DNA of 64,000 bases. Origin: Agelaius tricolor. Lineage: Eukaryota; Chordata; Aves; Passeriformes; Icteridae. The stretch's first letter is position 1, and every line of letters begins with the position of its first letter. The position numbers were made by a program, and so were the translations under genes. The DNA lies in contig JALJCS010000053.1 in NCBI GenBank assembly GCA_023055355.1, forward strand, positions 1,436,501-1,500,500. Reading direction: 5' to 3'. The notes under the pieces are model-generated. The model did no database searches. It was not told where the DNA came from and saw nothing but the letters and a program-made list of their open reading frames with translations. Positions 51,331 through 58,307 of this stretch are shown here, one piece after another.

Positions 51331-53109
51331 CTTCCTCTTCCCAGCAACACAAGACAGCGCTCAAGGACTTGCAGCTTCACCCCCACTGCAGGCTCCAAGG
51401 CATTTGCCAAAGCTGCAGACTGCAGCAAAAGATGCATCGACAGAAACTGGCCGCTTCTGCTTTTGGCTTCACAAGAAGGCTTGGCAACTCCGCACTTTCT
51501 TTCTTTGCCTAGGAGGGACAAGAGTGGCCCCCCCACAGCTGCATGGACCACACAATCTTCCCCTTGCAGCTTATCAAAAGCCAAAAGACAGCTGGCCCAA
51601 AAGAGACTGTACAAGTGAAGAACTACTCAAAGAAAGTGCAGATTGCTTTCCCAAGCCAAGCACTCCTTTCCAAACAGGGAAAACAAGCAAACCAAGGCCT
51701 GCCGCCTCCAGCACTACCTGCTTTGCCCTTGGCCATAGCACTGCAGAAGCCAAGAGATAGAGCTGCCCTGAGTCAAGCAGCCAGATGCTCTCCCAGAAGC
51801 ACCAACCCTGGGCTGCCTCAAGGTGACAGGTCAGAGGCCAAGTGCGTTGGTCGCTGCCTGGAGGAAATGCCGAGCTCCTGGCAGGACTCCGGCACCCAGC
51901 ATCCTCAGCCAGCAACAGCAAAGTGCTGGCTGCTGCAAAACTTGCAGCTCTGCCTTGCACTAAAGACAGCACCCCACACAACTGGCACTTACAGCTTCAG
52001 AATATCCAGCCTCTGGTGTGAGCACTGATGGAGGCTGGCGGTCATGCAGCTCAGCCTGCTCCTCTTTGGCTTCTTGTCCAGGAGCAGCGGGAGCCAGGGC
52101 AGAGACGGCTTTTGCTTCTGTCATCTGTCAGAAGAGAGGAGCATGAGGGACAGGCCATTTCCTATCATGCAGAATCTCATCTCTTTTCACATCTACCACC
52201 ACCTACTAAGGAAAAATCGTCCATATTTCATGGTGACAGAGGGCTTCTAATTCACAGCTACCAAATTCAAATGGGCCAATTCAGCAGCACTCTAGATGGA
52301 TACAAAGTTGATTTTCCTCCCTGGCTGCTATCAGCAAGAAGGTTGTCTTGGCAGAAGGGAGCTTTAAGTGCTTGAAAGCACTGAAATGCAAAAGTAGGAA
52401 AGCGACAGCAACGCCTTGGCTCCTGCTGCTGCAGACGTAGAAAACTGAAACTGGATCACAATCCCAGCCAGGGCTGAAAAAGGGGCAGGAAACGTTGTCC
52501 AGAAGCATCTTTGCTTGCTGCAAAAAGGAAAATGAACAGGCCTTCTCTTCTTAACAAAACTACCAGCCAACAAAGCACAAGATGGAAAGGTCACCCCCTC
52601 CAGTGTCTAAAGGCCTAGGATGCAGTGAGGGGATGTTTGGCGGTGAAACAGCCCTCGTGCTGAGCACTGTCACGCAGGGATGGATGGACGTCTGCCTGAA
52701 GGTCCCTCAAGAGCCTCCCATTGTCCAGGCAAAAGCTCCCTCAGCACCTCCTCACGGGCCTTGTGCTACACGCCCTTGCCCAGCTCCCCTGTCCTTCTGT
52801 GCACGCGCTGCAGCCCCTCAAGGAATTTCTGCTGCCCAGGGGCCCACAAGTGCACCCAGCACTGCAGCGGTGGCCGCAGCGCTGCCCAGCACAGGGCCAC
52901 GCTCACTGCCCTGCTCCTGCTGCCCCACTGCTGCTGACACAGGCCACCATGCCCTTGGCCTTCTTGGCCACCTGGCCTTCTTGGCCACACACTGCCTCAT
53001 CTTCAGCAGCTCAAGGCCGCCAGCCCTGCGTCCTTTTGGCCCATGCAGCTCCCCTGCCACAAAGGTGCTCATTCCACTTGTGATACTGCATGTGCCCTTT
53101 CAAGATGGC
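51331..53109. repeat. Terminal satellite copy 30: array edge with 9-bp duplication and divergent tail
   Basis: The first ~1.6 kb matches the interior copies, with private changes such as accaaccctg near 51,806 and gctcactgcc near 52,904. From about 52,950 it diverges. A 9-bp unit (ttcttggcc) is duplicated around 52,960-52,990, lengthening the copy to about 1,779 bp. The last ~80 bp (gtgctcattccacttgtgatactgcatgtgccctttcaagatgg in pieces) is only partly alignable with the consensus. The ten bases after 53,109 still resemble the start of another monomer (cttccttttc), then homology stops. This is the usual behaviour of a satellite edge, where copies escape homogenisation. Confidence 0.9.
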
Positions 53110-54990
53110 CTTCCTTTTCTGACATTTGTGTTCCAAGTAGATATTAAGTTTTGTAGGAATAGGATTCAAGGCACTCTGTTCAATTTAAATGTCTAATTCC
53201 ACTGTAGAGGTAGTTGCTCTTTGTTAATTTTGTTTTATCTGCTGTTAGCTGGAATTGTTCTCTTTGCTGACTTATTTTTTAGTTCTTCAGATCTGGGAGT
53301 TTTAAATTGAAGAATATCTATCTCTGCCTTTGGTTTTTTTTTTTCAGGGATTAAAATGGATTTTCTTTCAACCTTCCTAGCTGGCCCCCTTCTGTCTACT
53401 GCTACTGGGCAAGCTCACATCTTCCTCTGCAATTCTTAAACACCAGGAACATGAAGCGTCCCTTTCTCACTCACCTCAGGATCAGCACTGCTGAATACAT
53501 GCTTCAGGTGTCCTGTAGTGGGAAGGGAAAATGAACCAGATGCTGTCAGAAAACTGCCTGGGCTGCTGAATCCCACAGAACAAGTCAACCCAAAAAGAGA
53601 TCATTTCCCGTTTTATAACATCCCGCCAGGAGACACATTTCATTCACACAGCCAGCACAAGATCAGGACAATATTCTTGGCTGTGCCTACACTTCAGCCT
53701 GTTTAGCCAGGAAATGAATACAAATACAATCAAGAAAGTGCAAATTGTTCTTTAACACTCCATGCTCCTGTTCTATCAAACACATAAAATAGCTTCTGAA
53801 ATCCTCTCCTTCCGTTACTCTTTTTTTTTCAATCAGTTATATGCACTAATTCTCATTAACTTGCAGGAAACAGTTGCCCAGAAAAGCTTCCCAAAATTCC
53901 CCTGAGCTGTGGCAGTTCTTTGTGAAACAGCACAACAGCAGCTCCAGGGTTCTGGAGCAGACACTCACTGCTTTAGAGGTTGCACTTCCTTGCAAAGGGA
54001 ATCACTATTTTAGCACTCAGTAAAAGGTCAAGTTAGACAGTCAAATCCTTTCAGGAGAAAACTTAGAAAGAAAGAAGCTTTCTCTGAATTCTGGGAACAA
54101 CTGCAGAGTTTTTAGAAGGCCTTCCAAGAAGTTCTCCCAGTCTACATTTTCAAAGGTGTCTTGCTATCCCAGTAAACTGAGGAAATGACAGACTCTGCTG
54201 CCACAGACTCTCCCATGGAGGGAACGGAAGCCCTGCAGGTTCCCTTGCAAATGCTGCCCCTGTGGCTACAGACATCCCCTTTTTAGCTGAACGTCTTGAC
54301 AGGAGCTTTACCAAAGCAGTGGCATCCTAATGCTCTTTCTGTTTCAAAATCAGAAACCCAGACACTAAGAAAGAGCAGGAAGATGTACAAAAGCCAGGTT
54401 AGGTTACATCCTAACCTAAGTAGAAGGGAAACCTCTACTTACGGTAGAAGTGTGTCACATAATAGGCAGAAAAAGAAATGCCGTAGGCAGCAAAACCTGC
54501 CGTGGCCAGATAGTGAAACATTGTGGCAATGTTGTGGGACTTTGCCACAACATTAGAACAAAAAAGGCTCTCGTCAGTGGGCAGCTGCCTACTGACAAAG
54601 GCTCCAACCAGGAAAGTTCTCCTGATCTGAGCAAGCGCTAGGGCTGCTCTGACACTCAGGCCTTCCGTGCACCAAGGCACCCTTCTGATGTCACTACGAC
54701 GACGTGGCAACCATGCCCTGACATCACAAAGCAAACGCTCCATGTTGGTCTGTGAATTTATGCCAAGCAATAACCAACCTTCCCTACAGCAAACACAAAA
54801 GAGCCAGGGAAGTTCTCCTCTGTCCCAAAGCAGCACAAATTCCCCTCATGGGCCAAACCCTGTTGTTCAGGGGATCCAAGAGGAACTCCAAGAGTGCCCC
54901 AAGCACCTACAGCCTGTACCCCAGCTGAACACTCAGATGGGAGACAAGCAAAGGAAACTAGACCAAGAAAATGGCCCATAGCATTGCACA
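53110..54990. other. Single-copy non-coding sequence between the satellite edge and the retroviral cluster
   Basis: I find no supported gene here. The part from 53,120 to 53,400 is T-rich and includes a pyrimidine tract ending in CAG at about 53,331-53,346 that would serve as a splice acceptor, but no coding exon follows. From 53,400 to 54,390 the sequence looks like ordinary intron or intergenic DNA with a T run near 53,820. Open frames of 60-130 codons exist (for example 54,435-54,836 on the minus strand) but show no domain, signal peptide or biased composition. The hairpin cluster inside this stretch is listed separately. Confidence 0.7.
54396..54596. repeat. Cluster of four perfect or near-perfect hairpins in 200 bp
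   Basis: Arms read directly from the sequence. (1) AGGTTAGG 54,396-54,403 pairs with CCTAACCT 54,410-54,417, 6-nt loop. (2) TAAGTAGA 54,417-54,424 pairs with TCTACTTA 54,434-54,441, 9-nt loop, sharing a base with hairpin 1. (3) AATGTTGTGG 54,528-54,537 pairs with CCACAACATT 54,545-54,554, 7-nt loop. (4) 54,573-54,596 is a 24-bp near-palindrome centred on CAGCTG with 11 of 12 pairs exact and one G-T. A weaker GGCAG/CTGCC pair lies at 54,486-54,501. A more open pair, TGATGTCA 54,686-54,693 with TGACATCA 54,719-54,726, lies just to the right. Function is unknown. A small structured non-autonomous transposon remnant or a structured transcript are both possible. Confidence 0.75.
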
Positions 54991-55026
54991 TGTGAGAAAT
55001 GACTCTCATTTTTAAAATTTTAAAGG

Positions 55027-55032
55027 TTTATT
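55027..55032 (-). terminator. Polyadenylation signal of the truncated LTR
   Basis: AATAAA on the minus strand. It lies within a near-palindrome (AAGGTTTA-T-TAAACCTT, 55,023-55,039) and 36 bp before the presumed LTR end. Confidence 0.55.
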
Positions 55033-55125
55033 AAACCTTAACAGAGGACTGAATAAGGAAAAATTACAGCATTGGGAGTCTCTGTGACTAGCAGCCATGC
55101 GCTCATCTACAAAAAGGATGCTCTG

Positions 55126-55134
55126 CCTTTTATA
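55126..55134 (-). promoter_or_regulatory. TATA box of the truncated LTR
   Basis: TATAAAAGG on the minus strand, upstream of the AATAAA at 55,027-55,032. The distance of about 95 nt is suitable for an R region. Confidence 0.6.
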
Positions 55135-55447
55135 CCCTTAGCTCCTCCAAAAGTTTTGTCAGCCAACTCTTTCTCTGCTGTCCATTGTGGAGATTACTTT
55201 CTTATAGAATATTAATCTCATATATTTCCGGGTGGGGGGTGCCTGGCTTCATCTGGCCCTTGCTGCTGGACCAAAGGCGGCAGCTGTGGTGTTTCACCTC
55301 AGAGATACCTTTGGCCGGCTGGATGCTGCAGCTGGGCACTGGGAACAAATCCAGGCATAGTAGGAACTCAGTTTACCTCTGGTGGAAAAGGTTAAGCGAC
55401 GGTGAAGAGAAAGGAGCAGATTCTATCGTAGAGCCTTAATCCAGAGT

Positions 55448-55453
55448 TTTATT
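55448..55453 (-). terminator. Polyadenylation signal in the 3' LTR
   Basis: AATAAA on the minus strand, conserved in the other LTR at 62,967-62,972, about 65 nt downstream of the TATA-like box. It would end proviral transcripts. Confidence 0.75.
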
Positions 55454-55515
55454 TCAGGATGGTAGACCTCTGAAACAGCTCCCAGCTGTTGAACTCCGGC
55501 CGCATGGTCTCGTCT

Positions 55516-55523
55516 CCTTTTAA
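55516..55523 (-). promoter_or_regulatory. TATA-like box in the 3' LTR
   Basis: TTAAAAGG on the minus strand, next to a CCCCGGGG palindrome conserved between both LTRs. Confidence 0.55.
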
Positions 55524-55768
55524 GCCCCGGGGACAGGGGGAGGGGAGGGGAGGGACAGGTGAGGGCCAACCAGGTGGGAGGAGGGGAAGGCTCAAGGGAT
55601 ACAGACGCTTGGACAGGCCAATGAGCCCAGATCTGAGGGGCATCTTTTGAACTTCTGCCAACCACACGATGCCCTTGCTGGAACGTTAAGATTGATGGAC
55701 ACCTCTTAGCAGGAGGGCAAAATGGGGAGGGGAAAGGTGGGCACACCTGGGGCCATCACACTGCAACA

Positions 55769-55780
55769 TCTTCCCCTAGT
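55769..55780 (-). other. Polypurine tract (plus-strand primer site)
   Basis: On the minus strand, ACTAGGGGAAGA abuts the TG that opens the 3' LTR. A purine run at exactly this place is the RNase H-resistant primer for plus-strand synthesis in retroviruses. One pyrimidine pair at the left makes it short but plausible. Confidence 0.7.
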
Positions 55781-55785
55781 TTTGT

Positions 55786-56135
55786 TTAAAAAGAAGAGGA
55801 CTGGGTTTGTGGTGCAGAGTGCTTGCCAAACCATGGTTGGTAAATCGATTCCTCCTCTACAGGAGGTTCAGTGCTTTCCACTGAGGGTTCCATGTCATTC
55901 ATTGGAGCACTAAGGGCTTCCAAATGGTAAACTTCAGGAGGGGGAGATGAGCTTGAAATCAACTTGAGAACCATGCGTTTGACTAGTCCAAAAATAATGC
56001 TAACAACTAGAGCGATAACTAATATAAACAATACTAAAAACACAGTTTTCAGAATAGATCCCAACCAGCCCGAGAGTCCCCAGCCTTTGAACAGTTCACT
56101 CAGCCAGTCGCCAGTTTCTCTCTTGATGTCCGAGG
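55786..56135 (-). pseudogene. Env transmembrane subunit remnant (membrane anchor and cytoplasmic tail)
   Basis: This is the C-terminal part of an envelope glycoprotein. After a short membrane-proximal stretch (DWLSELFKGWG) comes a hydrophobic span of about 22 residues (TVFLVLFILVIALVV and onward), then KR and a proline- and acid-rich tail of about 64 residues ending at the stop at 55,786. The membrane-proximal WL-x-x-LF and GW-L pattern is common in retroviral transmembrane subunits. The receptor-binding subunit, cleavage site, fusion peptide, immunosuppressive region and cysteine motif are all absent. The frame continues open upstream to 56,388, but that part lies opposite the true signal-peptide frame and is accidental. 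Confidence 0.8.
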
Positions 56136-56237
56136 GCTTTTGCCAAGGTAGTCCATATGTGCTTTGGGCTGGGGGACTATGCAGGAGATTGCGGGTGGGA
56201 TGATCACGAGTAGGACGAGGAGCAGGCTTGGTCTCAT
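56100..56237 (-). pseudogene. Env N-terminal signal peptide remnant
   Basis: A 45-codon frame starting with ATG at 56,237: basic residue, then a hydrophobic run LLLVLLVII, then PPAIS-C, a good signal peptidase site after residue 18. It lies downstream of the integrase stop (56,455-56,457) where env should begin. The frame runs out at 56,100-56,102, already inside the transmembrane-subunit DNA, which is read in a different frame. Env therefore suffered an internal deletion (joint near 56,130) that removed nearly all of the surface subunit and the transmembrane ectodomain and shifted the frame. Confidence 0.75.
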
Positions 56238-56454
56238 GGCATCTTGAGGCTACACACGAACCATGGGATCTAAACTGGTACAAGGAACTTAAGACAAACA
56301 TATTACAAACTATTCCAGAAAGGAGGCTTAAATGGAATTTCCTCCAGAGAATGCGTGCGGCGTTTCCTTCTCCAGGCAGCATTGGCAACTGGGGCGCTTT
56401 TGTCGATTTCTCTGAGACCTTGGGAACGTAGGGCCTTTCCCATTTGGAAGGAAC

Positions 56455-56553
56455 TCACCTTAACCCAGAGGGGGTGGACACACAGGCGTATCCACGTCCC
56501 CAAGTAACCAATTTGTAAGGTCCCACCGTCTTCCAAGTCTCAGGGTCCTTTAC
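56455..56553 (-). pseudogene. Integrase C-terminal domain piece
   Basis: In frame with the integrase core but beyond a premature TGA at 56,554-56,556. It includes TWKTVGPYKLVTWGRGYACV, typical of the SH3-like DNA-binding C-terminal domain, and ends at a TGA at 56,455-56,457. The upstream TGA is probably a CpG change of an arginine CGA codon, given the position. The env signal peptide starts about 220 bp further on. Confidence 0.8.
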
Positions 56554-57120
56554 TCAAACCGGAGGCTTTTCTTTCATCATCGTATGACTGCTCCCCCCAA
56601 AGTGGCGTAGGATGGGCGGGTTCAGGCTGCCAAAGGAACAATTCAGAAAATTTATTGTGAACAGCACCCTGGATAACCGGATGTGGGGAGGTTCCACCTT
56701 CAGAACCGGTTGTTGCTGGTCCAGGACTCTTTTAATATCACGGTGAGTCCGTTCTACAATGGCTTGACCCGTAGGGGCGTAGGGGATGCCAGTTTTGTGC
56801 TCTACTCCCCATTGCTGCAGGAAGCTCCCGAATTCCTTGGATTTGTAGGCAGGCCCATTATCAGTTTTCAACTCCTTGGGGATGCCCATGAAAGAAAAAG
56901 CCTGTAAGAGGTGCTTAATGGCATCGATAGATGATTCTCCTGTGTGGGCAGAAGCATAGACCGCTCCAGAAAAGGTATCTACACTAAGATGAATGTATTT
57001 CTGCCGTCCAAAAGACTGTATGTGTGTTACGTCTGTTTGCCACAGTTCACAACTGTTCAACCCCCTGGGTTTGCCCCTGTACTCACTGTAGAGAGTGCAT
57101 GTTGTTGGCAATTTGGGCAT
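56554..57120 (-). pseudogene. Integrase catalytic core of the provirus
   Basis: The core of the retroviral integrase that joins proviral ends to host DNA. Numbering from the ATG at 57,120, the catalytic triad is intact: D30 in WQTDVTH, D87 in KTDNGPAY and E123 in QAIVERTHRD, with exactly 35 residues between the second and third (D,D-35-E). The ATG is not a natural start. The frame joins the zinc-binding N-terminal part only through a frameshift near 57,060-57,075, and it ends at a premature TGA (56,554-56,556) before the C-terminal domain. No functional enzyme can be made from this copy. Confidence 0.92.
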
Positions 57121-57332
57121 GTATCCACAATCGCTTTGGCCTGTTCTCGAGTGAGGTGAAACTGACGAACCAGGCCAGGTACATTTTGGTGGAAAAGCTG
57201 GTGGCTGATTTTTGCCTGTTCAAAAACATTTGGAAGAGTGGCCATCACTGCAGGTGCAGCAAGAGCATCTGCCCTTCTGTTGCCTTCAGCGATAAACCCT
57301 GGCAAGTCGGTGTGTGACCTGACGTGCATCAC
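57057..57332 (-). pseudogene. RNase H C-terminus and integrase zinc-binding domain
   Basis: Begins in the last part of RNase H: HVRSHTDLPGF and NRRADALA, the latter with the fourth catalytic aspartate (residue 22 from the Met at 57,332). It continues into the integrase N-terminal HHCC domain with H44, H48, C72 and C75 (H-X3-H-X23-C-X2-C). It is in the same frame as the upstream RT/RNase H segment and is separated from it by one TAA at 57,348-57,350. The frame ends at 57,057 because of a frameshift just after the zinc domain. A protease site between RNase H and integrase would lie around residues 25-35. Confidence 0.88.
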
Positions 57333-57347
57333 ATTAAGTAGTTGCTC

Positions 57348-58307
57348 TTAGCGGGTGACTGACTTTACAAGTTTTGAGAGCAATTCGAAAAGTGCAATGT
57401 TAGACACTTCTTGCAGTATGGCTTGATCTGCCCTGGACACTACTCCTGCCACATATGCAGAATCCGTAATCAGATTGAATGGTTCTGAGAACCTTTCAAA
57501 AGCCCTAACAACAGCAGCCAATTCAGTAACTTGAGGTGAACCTTCCACCTCAGCAATGTCCGTCTCCCACTGCTGGGTTTGAGGATCCTTCCAAGTCATA
57601 ACAGACTTGTGGGACCTCCCGGACGCATCTGTAAAGAGAGTCAGAGCCTTTTTTAAAGGTCTCCTACTCTGAGCACTTCTCAATTTCAGAATAAATTGAA
57701 CATCTTGTTGGAACATTTTGTGGGCAGGCCAGTGGACAGAAATTTGTCCTGAGTAGGAATCCAGAGCAAACTGCAACACTTCATTTTCTCGAAGCAATTG
57801 TTCCAATATCTGCATAGAATTTTGACCCGATTTTAACTCAATTGGAATGTGAATGCACTCAAAGTCACATCCTGCTAACTCCCTGATCTGGGTTCTTGCT
57901 TTCCGGATCAGTTCTGCTACCAGCTCCTGAGGCTTTGTCATTCTCTTGGACCTTTTGTGACTGAGGAAAACCCATTCTATGATCAAGAGAGGGTCCCTCT
58001 TGTCCTGGCCCTTTTTAGGTGTGCCCTTTACCTTAGGAGTTTGTTTTTCCTCCCACTGGAAAATGATTCCATGGAGGTGTGGCAACTTACCTAAGATGAT
58101 AAATTTGAATGGCAGGTCAGGCCGGCATCGGTGGGCCTGTTTTGTGGACATTGCAATCTGAACCTTTTCTAGAGCTTTCCGTGCCTCTGGGGTAATAGAC
58201 CTAGGAGCAACTGGGTCCTCTCCCCCTTTCAATAAATTGAAAAGAGGGGCAAGGTCTTCATTAGTCAGACCAAGCCATGGTTTTACCCAATTCAAAGACC
58301 CACACAA
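57348..58307 (-). pseudogene. RT connection region and RNase H domain
   Basis: Opens with LCGSLNWVKPWLGLTN-like sequence, the thumb of class II reverse transcriptases, continues through the connection region (PLLIIEWVFL, QFALDSYSGQI), then RNase H. RNase H metal ligands seen are D227 in FTDASG, E262 in VTELAAV and D282 in ITDSAYV; the fourth lies past the TAA at 57,348-57,350. Linking to the RT palm needs a frameshift near 58,300-58,312, where the two frames overlap by 16 bp. The nominal ATG at 58,307 is internal to pol. Confidence 0.92.

Larger units (their letters stand above)
1..53109. repeat. Tandem satellite array, 1,770-bp monomer, 30 copies
   Basis: The same sequence recurs every 1,770 bp from the first base to about 53,109. 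One fixed landmark (the phrase beginning gatggaaaggtcacc) recurs at 1,252, 3,022, 4,792 and so on to 52,582, which is 29 consecutive intervals of exactly 1,770. Copy k therefore spans 1770(k-1)+1 to 1770k, and only copy 30 departs from this, by +9 bp. Copies differ at a few dozen positions, mostly single substitutions. No shorter internal sub-repeat is obvious. The left end of the array is outside the window. Each monomer has a CR1-derived stretch near phase 1,345-1,680; I do not recognise the other ~1,430 bp. The long overlapping open frames, including 268-269 residue frames on the plus strand, have no recognisable domain, and copies vary at them by amino-acid-changing substitutions (I/L, E/V, T/S, K/E). 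I therefore read the array as non-coding satellite. Confidence 0.97.
54991..55200 (-). mobile_element. Truncated LTR of a separate retrovirus family (promoter to 3' end)
   Basis: On the minus strand this has the order expected of an LTR: TATAAAAGG (55,126-55,134), about 95 nt further AATAAA (55,027-55,032), and an end in ...TTTCTCACA at 54,991, that is, a terminal CA. The upstream U3 half is missing: to the right it is cut by the LTR of the 8.1-kb provirus at about 55,201. It does not resemble that provirus's own LTR, whose TATA-like box and polyadenylation context are different, so it is a different family or a much older element. No target duplication can be assigned. I am fairly confident it is an LTR, less so of its exact ends. 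Confidence 0.6.
55201..55768 (-). repeat. 3' LTR of the 8.1-kb provirus
   Basis: It aligns along its length with 62,714-63,290. On the minus strand it starts TGTTGCAGTGTG right after the polypurine tract and contains a TATA-like TTAAAAGG (55,516-55,523) and AATAAA (55,448-55,453). The U5 end is near 55,201 (...ATTCTATAAG) and lacks a clean CA. Upstream of the TATA-like box on the minus strand is a C-rich stretch (55,530-55,560) that could act as GC-box sites. The ATTGG boxes correspond to CCAAT on the plus strand near 55,619. Compared with the 5' copy it lacks a segment after the cacacctggggcc sequence (near 55,753). Confidence 0.88.

Noticed and set aside
1..53109. CRISPR array or bacterial tandem gene cluster
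   Set aside because: The repeats are contiguous 1.77-kb units without spacers, and the flanks are vertebrate retroelements.
1..53109. Centromeric CENP-B box or nucleosome-phasing design (1,770 = 10 x 177)
   Set aside because: I found no TTCG-type CENP-B box in the monomer, and the multiple of 177 alone is numerology without a sub-repeat.
1..53109. Assembly artefact producing the whole array
   Set aside because: Copies carry distinct, linked variants and a genuine divergent edge, so most copies must be real. Exact copy number and lack of indels remain open.
53331..53346. Splice acceptor of a host exon
   Set aside because: The pyrimidine tract plus CAG is convincing by itself, but no coding frame or donor follows.
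54396..54417. Interstitial telomere repeat (AGGTTAGGTT)
   Set aside because: Only one imperfect TTAGG unit, part of a hairpin. No TTAGGG run.
54435..54836. 133-codon minus-strand frame in the single-copy region
   Set aside because: No similarity to a known family, overlaps the hairpin cluster, and has no splice or promoter context. Probably chance.
55786..56388. A single 200-residue env-like protein starting at 56,388
   Set aside because: The part upstream of about 56,130 is read out of frame relative to the real env signal peptide, so the long frame is a product of the deletion and not a native protein.
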